The notes: generated by a model from the sequence alone, not told the origin. Shown: positions 48,901 to 62,107, counted from the first letter of the stretch. The stretch is 64,000 nt of DNA from Coturnix japonica (GCF_001577835.2 NC_029516.1:69240186-69304185); one strand, 5' to 3'. Program-made: numbers and translations.

Positions 48901-51900
48901 AGCATCAGTAGCTGCAATGGACTTTTGAGCTCATGCTATCTGCACTGGGACTTGAGCTGGTTTTCTTGTTCCCTATTATTATTTAATAGTTGCCTATTTA
49001 GAGAGCTGAGGACAAGTAATCATGACAGTTCCTTTTTATTCTTAACTTTTTTTTCTTTTTTTTCATTTAACCTTGCAAAGGGCCAGGGCCCAGAACCTGG
49101 TGTCTTCTCTCTATCTCATCATGGTGGATGCATCGTTAGGAACGATACAGTGCTTAGAAGAAATAGTGAGTATTTGTTTTGTCTGAGTTTAGGTTGTGTA
49201 TCTTGTTAAAGGTCTTTGTTATGTTATATGAAAACAGCATTCAATGCATGTAATGTCTTTATTAGTCTGAAGTCCATCCTCCCGTCCTCCTCTGGCTTTC
49301 CCTGCTTGTCTTATTGAATTTCTTTTCCAGATCTCAGAGTTTGTGCAGAAAGATGAAATAAAACCTGCTGTGATCCAGCTGCTTTGGGAGCAGTTCACAG
49401 AAAAAACCCAGTGCTCACCACTGGAACGCCGTGCAGCTGTGATGCTGCTGGGGATGATGGCACGGTAAGCCTATGGCCCAGTGTGATCCTGTGAGTTGGG
49501 AGGGAGGATGCAGAGGGAGTTAATTTTTAGTGAACAACTGTGGGTGCAGGATCAGCTGACCCTTGGTTCTATAGCCTCAGAAATATAACCAGGCCATGGG
49601 GTGATGAAGCTTGGAATTAAACAATTTTATTGTGTTTGAACAGCGGTCTCCAAATAAGTGTGGTCATGGTACCTTCCTTGTGTTCTAAACATCCACTTCA
49701 GGCTTTACCATGCTACAGTTTGGCACTTCATGTTTTGACAAGAACTGAGAGAAGCTGCTGAATAGAGACATCTAGAGCCTTAGCATGGAGGGAAATTCAT
49801 CTGCTTCCCTTTCTGCGTGCAAAGAAATTATAATTACACTATGATTTATTTATCTTAAATTATTTATAACTTAATTTCCTTCATTTTCCAACCTAGTAAA
49901 CCTTGGGTATTAAGCTTCCATGTTGATATCTTCCTACTTCATCCCCTATAGCTGTATTTTGAGTCAATTGATTTATCTTTTTTCCCTACTTGAATGCCTG
50001 CCTTCTGCAAGCAGCAAGGATTATTTCTCTTGGTTATGGATGTTTACTGTGAAGTTTCATCAGCACCTCCTATAATAACGCTGTCCCTTCCATTCCATAG
50101 AGGGAAGCCAGAGATCATAGGCAGCAACCTGGATGTTTTGGTGACAGTAGGGCTGTCTGAGAGGGTGTGTGAAGACTATCGCTTGGCAGAAGAAGTATGC
50201 AATGCAATCTCCAAACTTGCCAGTAATTCTAAGGTAAAGCTCTGGTCACAGAAATGGTTACCCGCTAAAAGAGAAGCAGGGAACGGAGCTTACATTGAGA
50301 AAGAGAATTTGTATCACTTAGGGCTTTTGTTTCATTTTTGTTTGTATGGGATTTTTTGTTTCTTCAAAATGAGGCAGGTTGAGACCATTCAGCAGCGCTG
50401 TCTGGAAAGCTTATCGCACATCAGTGAACATGCAATGAGAATATTTTCATTAGGCAACTTCTGAATTCAAATTAGGAAAGAGTTCAGTGCACAAGAAAAT
50501 CTGTTTTCCTTCCAATTCTCTTGCTCATGCTCCCCATTCGAAGCTGATTTATGTCTCCTCAACCATGAAGCACTTTCCTCTACTGATATTTTCTGGTGTT
50601 GTGATTCCTTTGCCCTCTCCGTTAATTGATATTTGGGAGTTGTTGACTGTGTGGCTGAATATAAAGCATGACAGGTTTTCAGATTCATTCATGTTATAAC
50701 TGGTGGCCTATCAGATGGTTTCTTTATTAATGCACTTAGGGAAAAACTCTTTGTTTCTTTTTTTATTGTTGTCATTGCTTTGTTTGTAGCTCAAGCATTT
50801 GGGGTATTTTAATTCAGGAGTTGCAGCATGTAAGCAGCTCGCCTTCACACATCACAGTCAGTCTGGTTTTGCCCCTTTCACTGGGGGGATATGACAGCAG
50901 TACCTCTGAATTAATGCATGTTACAGCACTCTGAATCCCAGCTATCTTCACAATATTTAAATGTTACGCTGATTTGATGCTGTGGTTACTTACACAGGAA
51001 GGGACCGACACTTGAATAATTGTAGAAGCTATTCTGCTCCTGCTCCAAACAAAAAGTTCATAATGGAGAGTAAGATTTTACTTCCAGCTACTAAAAGCTG
51101 ACAAATCTCAAGCAGCAGCTTGTTTTAATCAAGTATATCTTGATCGGGAACTCACGGGTGTGCTGGGGTATCCCAGGCTTTATTATTCTTGGTTTAGTAG
51201 TTCACAGACTTGTCTTAGACCAAGCTTATGTGTAGTGGCAGCAGTACAGAGTAAATAACATCAGATTTAGAGTCATCTTAAGATTTAAAGAGTTGTTTCA
51301 ATTTAAGGTAAAGTAGCGGAATTAACTGGCTTGGCTTAAAAAGTGACAGTAATGTCCCCACGGTGTGTTGAGTTGCAGAGCAGTGCTGGATGTCCTTGCC
51401 ATGGGCCTAGCAAGCTTTTGGTTTAGATTGTTCACGCAGCAAAATGAAGAGCCAGAGAGGGCATGGAGGTGTTCTTTTCTGTGGTGGGAGTAACTCATCT
51501 CTGTCTCTCTCTCTGCAGCCAGCAAAGGGGAAGAACAACGTCCCATTTCGACTGCCACAGGAACAAGAACTGTTTGAGTGCCTGAGCAAGGCTGTGAGTA
51601 ATGGTGAGCTCAAGTCAGCAGCGGGTTTGGAGGAGGTGGGGCTGGGCTGTGAAGCAGCATGTATTGCAGCTGCTCCATGTGGCACACGGCTCCTTTTTCT
51701 TATCAGGCTTTACCCAGCAAAGTAGTCACTGGATCCCCTTCATGGAAGCAGCAGTAACGCTCATCTACCAGCTAGCAGAAGGGCCAGAGAAGATATGTGC
51801 TCACATCCTGCAGGTGTGCAGCCAGAAAGCTCTGGAGAATCTGCAAGAGGCTGATGGGCAGAAAGAGGGTGAGGGAAAAAATAGTGGTGAAGCAAATCTG

Positions 51901-54900
51901 TACCTGTGGTTTCTGGTGCTATGATTGGGTGGTCTAGGATAACTGTGGGAGGAGAAAAGTTGGGGCTAGTAGAGATGTTGGCATGGAGGAATGCAAGTGC
52001 TGTGAAAGGGGTCTGTGGATCATGTAGGCAGGATATACAGTTACTGAGGTTGGGCAGTAACTGATAAGTGTAGATTCCAAATCAACGCTGAACTGCAATC
52101 ATTTTTCCTCCAGTAGAGTCAGGGGCTTCTCCCAACAGAGTCTCTGATGGTGCCGTCAGTCTCCCTACGTTCCTGCTGCTGCACCTGGTGTCCCTTGTGG
52201 GGCAGGTGGCATTGCAGCAGGTAGCGCATTTGGAAGTGTCTGTGAATGCGGAGCTGCGCAGGCGCCGCATCCTCAGGGAGGAGGAGAAGACCAAGAAGCA
52301 TAAAGAGCGCTCTGACAGCAGCACAATAAAGCAGAGAGCTCAGGTGAGAACTTGGTGATTTATTTGTTTGTTTTCCTGTGAGATCTTCTGATGTTGCAGC
52401 TACTGCCACAGCAAACTTCTAGCGGGCACGAATTTGTCAAGGGTTGACAAATTCTACTTGGCAAAGAAAAGGATTATCATTATCAATTTTTTCTACACAG
52501 AGCACAGGAAATGATATCACTATGGAGGAGGAGCTGGGTCTCATCGGAGCATCTGCTGATGACACTGAGGCTGAGCTCATCCGCAGTATTTGCGAGACAG
52601 AACTTCTAGATGGTAAGTAAGTACGACTCCACTGAAGAGCAGCACAGGTTCCATCTGCCGCATATGAGAGAATGGGAGGGGTGGGTAATGCATTTAGAGG
52701 GAGACGAGCTGTTTCCTTCATTAAAAAACACTCATTTTCCTTTAGCATCAGTTTCATTATAGGTTCATTCATTGTTCTGTTTCTCTGAGGGTAGTTTTTC
52801 AGTGGCAAAAGTGAGTTATCCAGCTCATATAGTCTGCAGGAGTTCTGTTATAAATTCAGTGATCTTTCTTGGAATGCTGCTTGAGCAGCGCTCACATACC
52901 TGCTGCTTTCATCCCCGCTATCTAGAGAAGCACCTGCTTTCTGCCTTTGTTCCACTGGTGCTCAAGATCTGCAACAACCCTGGGCTCTACAGTGATCCAG
53001 CACTTAGAGCTGCTGCAGCCCTGGCTCTTGGCAAAGTCTGCATGATCAGGTAAGTCTGATGTTCTCTTAGCAGCTTCACTGGCACGTAAGTACAGTAAAT
53101 GTTGCAACTCCTTTGCAGGGAAGAGGGGGAAGGAAAAAAAGGACAAAAGAACATACATTTATTGTCTCACTAGTATCAGAGACTGGATTTCAGTTACTGA
53201 TTTTGGCCTTCTTTTCTGTACCCTGTCCTGCCAGCTCAGAGTTCTGTGACTCCCACTTGCGTCTGCTCTTCACTATGATGGAGAAGTCGCCTCTGCCTGT
53301 TGTGAGATCCAACCTCATTATTGCAGCAGGAGATCTGGCCATCCGTTTCCCCAATCAGGTGGAGCCATGGACACCACATCTGTATGCCAGGTAGTGCTGT
53401 GCCTATTGCTAGTAGAGGACAAGTGATGGGAGCTCGATTGGGAGGGTGGCAACAGGCTTCTGGAAGGTGAACCTGTTGGAAGAAACCAAATTTTAAGGCA
53501 TTGTTGGAGGGAGACAGCAGAACTGGCTTGTTGAGTAAGTAGGCTGTCATGGGTACTGGTAACTTAAAGATGCTCAGCTGCCTTTTGTATTAACTGTTTG
53601 CTTCTACCAGGTTGCGAGATCCCTGCCAAAGTGTGAGGCAGACAGCTGGCGTGGTGATGACTCACCTCATCCTCAAAGACATGGTAAAGGTGAAAGGCCA
53701 AGTGAGTGAGATGGCAGCTCTGCTTATAGACCCAGAGGAAGCAATCATGGCAGTGGCTCAAAACTTTTTCAATGAACTCTCCCACAAGGCAAGTGGATGC
53801 TCGGGATTCTTAGTTCATAAGAATGGCAAGGGGCTGGCAAGGGTTGGGTCAATTACACAAGAATTTGGAGCCCTGGAGAAGATGTGTTGTTGTAGGGGAT
53901 CTATCTGCTGTTCCTCTGTGTTGCCTAAGTGAGGGTAGAAAAAGGGAATTTTGCAAAATGAGTTCTGATGTTGTCAAATTTGAGCTCATCCATTCACATC
54001 AGAAGGCAGGCTCCAAACCAGCACACCTAGTATGGGCTTGGGAACAGGCCTTGTAAGATTTCCCTGACTTCAGGCTCAGGCAGTGCATCATCTGAGACCT
54101 TTCAAGGTTATTCCTGGCCGTGTGATATTGAGATACTTAAAGAGAAGTTACTGTCCAGGCAGGTAGGAGCCATAGCAGTATTACCAGTCTTTCTGTTTAT
54201 TCATCATTGAGGCTGACGAAGGCTCTTCAGAGTTTGAGGTTTACTGCCTAAGGTAGCAGTGATGCTGGAGCTTTACCCCCCTCTAGGCTTGCTCTGTTAA
54301 AAGGTAAGCCCTACTGTGCTGGTTTTCTGTCTCTGCATTGTCTGTAACTAAATTGCCTATAAGCACTTGGAAAAGGAATTTGGGTTGGGTCTTTTCTAGC
54401 AATGTGAGAGACAGTTCCTTGAGTTGAATTGGTTTTGTGCTGGGAGGTGACAGGGTTGTAAAGAAACTGCATCCAAGGCTGTCAAAGAGGGATGTAGTCG
54501 CTGTCAGCTCCTTAGCTTTAGTCAAGTAGCTCCAGATAGGATTGGCTGGCTGTGAACAGCTTGTTTCAGGAAGCTGATGCATTCAGTTAGTAGCTTTGTG
54601 CAGGGGAAAAAGGTAACTTTAATTGAACAGCTTATTTGTCTTGGCTTAAGCTGTCATTCATAATTGTGTATCTCCTGTATGACCTTGTGTCCCATGCAGG
54701 ATAACGCCATCTATAACCTGCTTCCAGACATGATCAGTCGGCTCTCAGATCCTGCCTGCGGCGTAGATGAGGAATCATTCCACACTATTATGAGGTACGT
54801 AAAATCTGAAATGCGGGTTAATGGAGTCTGTTCTGACTAGGGCCACATTTGAGCTAAGGGCTGCCAAATCTACAGAACAAACTACCATGGCGTACATCAT

Positions 54901-57900
54901 GCTTTTTCTCTCGCTAAACTCAGTCTGACTTTCACACTCTACATCCCAAGGGGAACCAATCTAAAACCCCCTGATTGAGTGTGAAGGAAAGGCTCCCTAC
55001 AGAGTTTTCACTAGCTCATTCAAAATGACTTTCCCTGTAGAGATCTAAAAACGGCTCAGTTTATGCACGGCAGCCCAGCCAACTATAGGAGGAGTGAACA
55101 GGTTTTAAAAGATCTGCCTTCCTTGTTATTCTGATGACCTACTGGGTTTTTGTAAGCAGTTTTAATAATGTTTAATAAAGCTGTAGATAAAGTAACAGAT
55201 TAGAGTGTTGGTTGTTGGGGCGGTTTCTTTGCTTTTACTTTTTTCCTAGACACCCTTACTCTCCATAGTACTTCCTGATGGCTTCGGTTGCTCATAGGCA
55301 ACGTAAGGAATCTTTGGTTTCCATTCTTTATTTTCTTTGTAAGACTTAACCTGTCTCCCATCAAATGTCTTCAGCGGTAAACTACAAAAATGTTCTGTTC
55401 CAATGTCACAGTTTGGGTTGCTTAAGTTAAGGAAAGATGAATTTGAAACCGGAACAAATGCAGGGGAGGAGTGTTGAGGTTGGGTGTCAGTTCCCCACAG
55501 CATAAAGAAGCTTGATTTGGTGGTTGTAGGCATGACTAAGACTGAACAAGGATGAATTTGTAGCAGCTACATGAAAGCCAGCAGCAACTTGACTGAGAAT
55601 AAGTTAACAGAAATGCTGGTAGAAGAAAAAGGGGAGCTGTGTGCTGCAGCTTTTAATACAGAGAAATCATTTATTCAGTAGCTTCTATGAGGATGTCATA
55701 CAAAACATAGTATTTAACTGTCTTAAAGTCAATGTTGTCTTATTCCTCAAAAAGCTGAGAAAAATGTGGGATCAAGTTGATATTTCAGTTCAGTTCAGCT
55801 TTGTTCCCGCTTTACAGTAATAAAATAATGTTCACTTTTGTACTGATGAAAATGTATAGCGATGTACCTTCAGCAAAATAATAATTCTGGAGAAAAGAAA
55901 GTGTGCATAGCATCCTACACCCAGCACAGTCTGCCTTGTGAGGCATACTGGTGTGTAGCACAGCTCTGAAATGGGGAGATCATCTGGAGGCGTTGCTTCT
56001 CTTCAAATTGGATGGAAGGAGCTGAGCAGAAATAGGCACTGCAGCCTTTTCAGCAACCTACCTACATCACACAGACCAGCAGTTCTCACTCCAGACCCAC
56101 AAGAGTCCTTGCTTTTAGCTATATTGCTAGCTGTGTTTCATCTTAGGCAGGTGCTTCTTGACAAACATGCAGCTATAATTATTGAAGCAGCTGTCCTCCA
56201 ACCGGGATTACAAATACTACTTAAAACATATTATATGCTTATAACTTCTCCTGAGCAGTCTGAGGTATACAGAGCTCTCTAATCTTCACATTTGGAGAAC
56301 CACCTGGCTGTTCACTGGGCAGGAGATCTTCAAGCAAGCAGTGGTGAAGGTAGAAATGGGATTTCCTCTCCAGGCTTTCAACTTCACTGTGTTTTTCCTT
56401 TGCAGACATCTCTTCTCCTATATTACAAAAGACAAACAGACTGAGAGCTTGGTGGAGAAACTCTGTCAGCGATTCCGGACTGCCAGGTGAGTTTAAATCC
56501 TAAATTTCTTCCTGTCTTTCTCCTTAAATGCCTGAAAAAAAAAAACCCTATCCTTCTGGTCTTATTACACTACGATCTAGTAGGTAACAACTCTGCCCAT
56601 GGCAGATTGGAACTGAATGGTCATTAAGTTCCCTTCCAACCCAGGACATTCTGTAACTCTTTGGGTCCTCTTCTCATCTTTCTTAAGGGTAAAGGTTTTG
56701 TGAGAACTTAGATCTGCATTACTTACAGGTAGGCAGGGAGACACAACCCCAGGGTGGCTTTTATTCACTTCTGTGGTCCTTTCTGCAAAGCATGACTTGT
56801 TTATGGTGCTGATGACAGAGTATAATAGTCCAGAGTCCATCCCATGCATCTGGGATATCTTTTTGCCTTCTGGAAACTTCTTTTTTCTGGTTGGTGCTTC
56901 TTTCCCTGTGCTTCCCTGTCAAATATTTTCTTTGTTATCTTTTATCTCCTACTGGATTTGGTGCACCCAACATTCCTACATTGTTCCATCTCCGCAGTTG
57001 CGACTTTGCCCTTGAGGTTTGAAGCTGTGTCTGCTTATCTTGGCTGTTTGTACACAGTGCTGGGCATGTGACCAACTCAGTTGCCCCGGGGAGTTGCGTA
57101 TTCCTGAGAAATGCTTGGATTTTGTTTCCTGAGCTAGACTAGAAAGTGGCCCCTCTCTCAATTTCATCCTAGGAACAGTGGTGAGGTCTTCAGAGCACAC
57201 TTGTAAAGATCCTTCTGGCTGTAACACATGTAGCTTTTGCTGTGCTAATGTCACCACTGTTCCACAAAGAGGATCGGTTTAGTGCACGCTAGAGGTAATG
57301 CTAGAGCAAGGCTCTTATTCAAGGCTAATACAGGAGCTTATCGGGAAAGATTATGCAGCCACAATCCTTAGGATTTCTGGGGTTCTAATCAGCAACGTGC
57401 CAAGTATAACTGAGATGTTTCTACATTTAACACCTGGATGCTGCAGCTTTTTTTCTCTGCCTGACTGTGTTTGAACAGCACATTCGGAGTGTATGTCAGC
57501 CCCCTCTTTTGTACACGTATGTAAGAGGGACTTTGACCTACTGTTTTTACTCCCGTTCTGTCTCAGTGAGCTATATTTTGGTATATATCAGTATAGTGTG
57601 GCACCCTGTAACAGAACAGCATTAAATCTCGTGTTCCAAAAAGTGGAACATGCCTTATCCCCATGTGTTGTAATTCCAAGTTGGATGTGCTCATCTTTAC
57701 ACACTCCTTGTCATATGAACTAAGGGCATAATTTGTCTTTCCCAGAAATGAACGTCAGTATCGGGATCTGTCCTACTGCCTTTCTCTGCTTCCCATCTCA
57801 GAGCGGGGCCTTCACAAGCTGCAGGACAACTTTGACTGCTTTGCAGACAAGCTCCAAGACCCAGCTGTCTACAGCTGTTTCCAAGCTGTGCTGGTTCGAT

Positions 57901-59027
57901 TCCGCAGAGCAGTTGGCAAACCTGAGGCTAAAGTAAGGATGGCTGGTGGGAAGCAGGGTGGAAAACAAGCGCTTTATAAACGCAGTGATGCAGTTCTCCG
58001 TGTTAAGCAGGCTACTCTTTGGCCTCAGTGATTTAATGGAGATCCTGATGGGAGTTCTAGGGCAGGAGTTAGCTATGCCACAGATCTAATGCTTCTCTGT
58101 GTTGGTTTTTCTTTTCTGCTGCTATTTTACAACTCTACCAGGCTTTGGCTGAAGAGCTGGAGCAGAAGCTGTCTGCCTGCCATAACCAAGGGCTGGACTC
58201 AGCAGAGACGTGCCAGGAAGGTGGTAAAACTCCAATGCCAGAGCCAGCCAAGCGAAAAACAACAGCAGGTATTTCCCATTTGTGGGACCGCATTCTTCCC
58301 CTAACCATGCAGCCCAACAGAGATGCCTAGGGAGTTTTCTTCACCCTTACAGACAGAAGGTTGCTACTTTTCCTTTTTTCCTTGCAGGCAGCTGCCGCCG
58401 GCCCCTGAGCACAGCCAACAGGGGTGATGATGACGATGATTTTGTCACACCCCGGCCTCGAGCACACCAAAAAAATAAACGTGTCCAGAAGTCCCAGCGG
58501 CGCAAAAAGACTGTTATCATCTTCTCCAGTGATGAAGAGAACAGCTCTGAGAATGGTAAGGCATGAGACATGTATGTTTAAAAGTAAAAGCAGGGAGGTG
58601 GAGAAGGACTGGAGATTTGGTGTTTCAAGGGTGAGAGCTTGGTGGAGAAACTGTGTTAGGGATTCTGGGCTGCCGGGTGAGTTTAAATCCTAAATTTCTT
58701 CCTATCTTTCTCCTAAAATGCATGAAAAAAACTTTATCCTGGTTTTATTAGACTTGATCTAGTGGATGTGCCATAGTGCCTATGGCAAAGGGTTGGAACT
58801 GGATGATCATTAAGGTTCCTTCCAACCCAGGACATGCTGCTGTTCCTCTAGAAGGGGGAGAATGTAGATGGGGATCGAGAGCTGCGTGCAGATTTCTCTG
58901 CTCAAGGCAGTGGAGTGCTGGTTGTTGACACTTTACTCTTTTAGAGCTATTGGCAGAATTAAGGGAGGAAGAAACCCCCACCAAAACAACTCCCATCACC
59001 AGGTCTTCAACCCGGCGGCTGCGCTGA
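36965..59027 (+). CDS. NCAPD2: Condensin I complex subunit D2 (CAP-D2), HEAT-repeat protein
   Basis: Non-SMC HEAT subunit of condensin I, needed for mitotic chromosome condensation. The 31 exons give 1412 aa (human 1401): 36965-37094, 37899-37974, 38081-38139, 38597-38778, 39893-40032, 40367-40494, 40578-40701, 40787-40934, 41822-42019, 42553-42687, 43208-43289, 43849-44026, 44239-44360, 46757-46978, 47895-48069, 49081-49165, 49331-49464, 50101-50233, 51519-51603, 51707-51868, 52114-52343, 52501-52612, 52926-53049, 53235-53390, 53611-53788, 54700-54794, 56406-56486, 57746-57932, 58142-58268, 58388-58555, 58945-59027. Frame is continuous. Conserved blocks include [89 protein letters not shown] and [17 protein letters not shown]. 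The C-terminal tail is acidic then basic, with TP sites ([17 protein letters not shown]) suited to CDK control. Intron 25 uses a GC donor. Introns carry CR1, LTR and retroviral relics. Confidence 0.97.
37165..37870 (-). mobile_element. CR1 LINE fragment in NCAPD2 intron 1
   Basis: It opens with the reverse-complement CR1 tail (gaatcatagaatgagccggg, then gttggaagggacctcaagga) and continues through tgcccagagccccgtccaac, gcctgttccagggcctaacc and ttgctggctcatgttgagtc. It is relatively well preserved and ends only about 30 bp before the exon 2 acceptor at 37899. Confidence 0.88.
38975..39640 (-). mobile_element. LTR-like retroviral relic in NCAPD2 intron 4
   Basis: A block unlike its surroundings, with G-rich, then C/T-rich parts and a minus-strand AATAAA (tttattg at about 38,995) where an LTR would have its poly(A) signal. 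No coding remains. Family and exact ends are uncertain; most likely an old solo LTR. Confidence 0.4.
41065..41350 (+). mobile_element. CR1 LINE 3' fragment in NCAPD2 intron 8
   Basis: Contains aggttggatgttagggggaa, ccctggaacaggctgcccag, ttggacggggccctgggcaa and tccttccaacccggctc-type tail ending in attctgtgattctgtgatt. It is nearly identical, in the opposite orientation, to the 3' part of the copy at 37165-37440. Confidence 0.9.
44569..45985 (-). mobile_element. Endogenous retrovirus relic, ERVL-like, in NCAPD2 intron 13
   Basis: A retroviral fossil in minus orientation. A probable 3' LTR lies at 44569-45012, bounded by TG...CA with short inverted ends (tgtccgtcacgg / ccgtgaca) and preceded by a purine-rich tract. 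The interior (45,013 to about 45,985) retains pieces of integrase (zinc-binding region and start of the catalytic core) and RNase H. Their order, with the LTR close after integrase and no envelope, suggests a class III (ERVL) element. It is 5'-truncated, carries several breaks, and is clearly old. Confidence 0.8.
45040..45090 (+). repeat. AT-rich alternating simple repeat
   Basis: atatacatatacaaacgtat followed by further TA/TG alternations, inside the retroviral relic. Confidence 0.75.
45990..46756. other. NCAPD2 intron 13, right part
   Basis: T-rich intronic sequence leading to the exon 14 acceptor (cacgctgtgcag). No repeat family recognised. Confidence 0.4.
53789..54699 (+). other. GC-AG intron (NCAPD2 intron 25)
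   Basis: The exon ends CCCACAAG and the intron begins GCAAGT. The acceptor is cccatgcag. Frame and homology ([15 protein letters not shown] versus the human [15 protein letters not shown]) place the junction exactly here. GC donors make up a small minority of vertebrate introns. Confidence 0.88.
58632..58839 (+). pseudogene. Decayed partial duplicate of NCAPD2 exon 27 plus flanking intron
   Basis: The block repeats, in the same orientation, 56442-56653: the last 45 nt of exon 27 (tgagagcttggtggagaaac), its donor and following intron (gtgagtttaaatcctaaatt), and a CR1 tail. In the copy the exon part reads ESLVEKLC then a stop, followed by substitutions, so it cannot be used. The donor-like gtgagt is kept. 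It lies in intron 30. Confidence 0.85.
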
Positions 59028-59053
59028 GGGAACCATCTGCCACTGTCTTCAAA

Positions 59054-59059
59054 AATAAA
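59054..59059 (+). other. poly(A) signal AATAAA of NCAPD2
   Basis: AATAAA 26 bp after the NCAPD2 stop codon, followed by a T-rich stretch, which implies a very short 3'UTR. Confidence 0.8.
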
Positions 59060-59084
59060 GCTCGATTTTTTTTTGCAGCAGCAG

Positions 59085-62000
59085 TCGTCTCTTGTCTGAA
59101 TTACCAGATAGTTTCATAGCGCTTTAAATGAAGGCAAAATGGAAAGTCATTGCAACAGGCTGAAAAGATTCCAAACCTGTCTGATATCTCCATGATGAAA
59201 GGCAGTGATTAACACGGCTTCTGCTCTACCTGTTTGCCCTGACTTTGCAGATGGAAAACGCGCACTGCCCTGATTTAAACAAGCAGCCAAAAGTAACCAC
59301 TGTGTGTGCTTATTCCTTCCCCATTTTGCACCAGGGGTGTAACTACACCATTCAGCTTCTCCTGCCACAGGCCTAATAATTTGGCTGGGTTTAGGCCCTT
59401 TTCTGTTTGATTGTTTTGGGGGCTCTTGCTCTGCAGAGATGAGCAGGTCTTTGAGGGGAAGTTACCTGCACCTTGTCTTGAACAGATCTCAAAGGAAAGG
59501 TGAGGAATAGCAGAAGGTAGAAGTTGATAAGACCACGCAACTTGAGTAGGAAAGAAAATACAAATCAATGTGTTTTTTGTTTTATTTTAAGTGCAGAATT
59601 ACTTTAATCAAAGTTACAGGAGATAACTTTGGCTCTTGTCATGCAGGTAACATCGCTCATCTCACTGCACTTAAACAACACCAGTGCTCAGATCAGAACT
59701 AGCACTTAGACAAGCCATGTGAACACCAAGTGCCTTAAGTGTGAATGTTAATCATACAAACAGCCTTTAACCTCCTGTCTCACAGGCAAATTGGCATTTG
59801 TCCCAGAGCTGTAACACAGAATTATTTCCTCTTACCTGGCAGTTGCCTAGAAAACACTTCTCAGGCCAGTGACTTGCTGAATGGGAAGCAGAAGGGTCCT
59901 GCTGTCAGTAGGTTCCTGCCTATCTTTCCCTATTCTTCCACTGAGTGTCTCACTGTTCCTGCAGTCGCTATGGTTATCTTCAGTCCAGCAGCAAGGACAG
60001 TCTGCTGCTTGCTTCTCTGGTCTGGCTAAGTAAGTAGTGACAAAACACTGCAGTCGTTTATTTTGATCCCTGTGTAAAGGGAGTGTTAGAAATTGCATAA
60101 CTTTGCAGTAGCCTGGGAATATGTATTTATGCTAATACCTGAATGGACATAAACACACTAGCAGCTTACCCCTGAGATAATAAGATACCCCTTATTCAGC
60201 CAAGGGGTATCTGCAGAATACTCCAGCCCGTTCCTAGTCCTCCCACTCTCTGTCCGGCTCCTTTCCTTTTGCTTGTAAAAGCCTGACTGCAATTCAGCAG
60301 GAAACTATTTTTCTAATGGTCTTGCAAGCTCTAGAATCAGTGTCCCAGCATCAGAGGGAGAAGGGCTTTTACAGAGGCAGCTTGTTAGCACCAGAGAGGA
60401 AAGGACAATAACCTATTTCAGGCTGCAAAAAACTGGGGCAATCAGGGACTCATTGCCTGCCAGAGCCTTTTACTTCTCAGCCGTTTCCAGGACATGATAG
60501 AATGACTATTCAGTTCTGCACTCTCAGCAAGGATCTGGGATGCAAAGCAGCTGCGACTTCCTTGCACCTGAGTTAGGCTGTGCCTGCAAATGTACCCAGG
60601 TTTTGCAGGACTTGCAAATTTGCAATACAATTGTCCAAATGTTCTACAGCTTCCTAAGTTTCTTGCATGGTATAGAACCAATGGGGAGTTCTATCCCTGC
60701 AGAGCTCAGTGTATCAGAAACAAAGCATTGTTGTTTGGTTTTATTAGTAGCATTATTTCTATTTATTTCTTACCTTTGACTCAGGAAAGGGTTGATTGAA
60801 CTGTTGCATTCAATGTGAATTGAATCTGCCTGTGGCTGTCTTACTAGCAGCGTGAAAGCTCTTGCAGGCTGACTCAGCTGCTTCGAGATGGTAGGATATG
60901 AATAGGAAGTACAGAACTAATATCCTCAGAGATTGAAATGTGGGATGAATACATGTGTTCGTTGTACTTTCTGTCCGGTTGGGCTGAGAAGAAAGAGAAA
61001 CACAGGTCTGCATCAAGTGAAAAATGCCTGCGAAGGACAGCAAGTAAGACAGGGCAAGTATCTCAATTGTGACTTTTGTTATTGCTGCAAAAGATTCGTT
61101 TTCCTCTTTAAAAACAAAACAAAACAAAAGGATAAATAATAGACCAGAACACTGTCAACTTTCATCTCAATTGCAATATGCAATGATACTGAATAAAATC
61201 AAGGTATTATTACACTTCCCCTGCACACCCCACTGCTCCTGCAATGGGGTACAGTCTCCCCTTTCTCTCCCTCAGCAAACTTTCCTGATTAGTTTCTGTC
61301 TTCACACCCAGACTGACTTCTGCACTCTGGTTTCAAACAGTGACCTCATCGCATTGTTCAGCTGGTGAGAAACTACTGTAAAATGGAAGGGGTAAATAAA
61401 GGGGGGGAGCTAATAGCCTGAAGATTTAGGAGGCAGGAGTCTGCTCCTCGCCGTCCTACTCCCATTGTGCACCTGAGCTTGAGAAAGTACAAGTTCATCC
61501 TCGAAGAGTGCTTCTCTGTGCTGGTTCCTATTGGGTCAGGACAAGCAGTGTGCAAGCTGTGTGTCCATGTGTGCTTAGATCCATGCTCCTACCACTGCCA
61601 CAGATCCCAGAGTTAAGATAGAAATCCGTGCATCCAATGCAGCAGGAGCTCCGTGTCGCCTGGCCAACCAGCTTATCAAAACATAGGTGCTAAAAACAGA
61701 GCCTATACTGCCACAACACCACAGCTCACTGCGGCCAGCAGTGACACAATCGCCAGCTGAGCTGCAGCTCATGCTCACAGTGCTTAAAGCGATAACATTA
61801 ACAGCACCCTGCCTACGAGAATGTCAGTGGCACTGCATACTGCAGCCTCTGACACCCTGTTTCTGGATGCGTCTTGAAGTCTCTCCCTGATCCAGATAGA
61901 TACCTCCAGGCCCCAGCCAGCAGCAGCTTGGCCTACATTTGTCTTCCCAGACACTCGGCAAACACTTTTGTGTCTATTCTTTAGAGGAAGGGGTCTCACT

Positions 62001-62090
62001 GAGCTCACCCTGAAATATATCACCATGGACAAAAGGGCTGAAAGGTTAAGGAGCTCCAGGGGGCTGTGCAGCAGAGCTGGGGGGCAGGCG
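59085..62090. other. Intergenic between NCAPD2 and the natriuretic peptide gene
   Basis: About 3 kb of unique-looking sequence with no exon that I can support and no clear CR1 copy. In human, GAPDH follows NCAPD2; it is not here. Confidence 0.4.
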
Positions 62091-62107
62091 CCCACCACAA
62101 CCAACAC

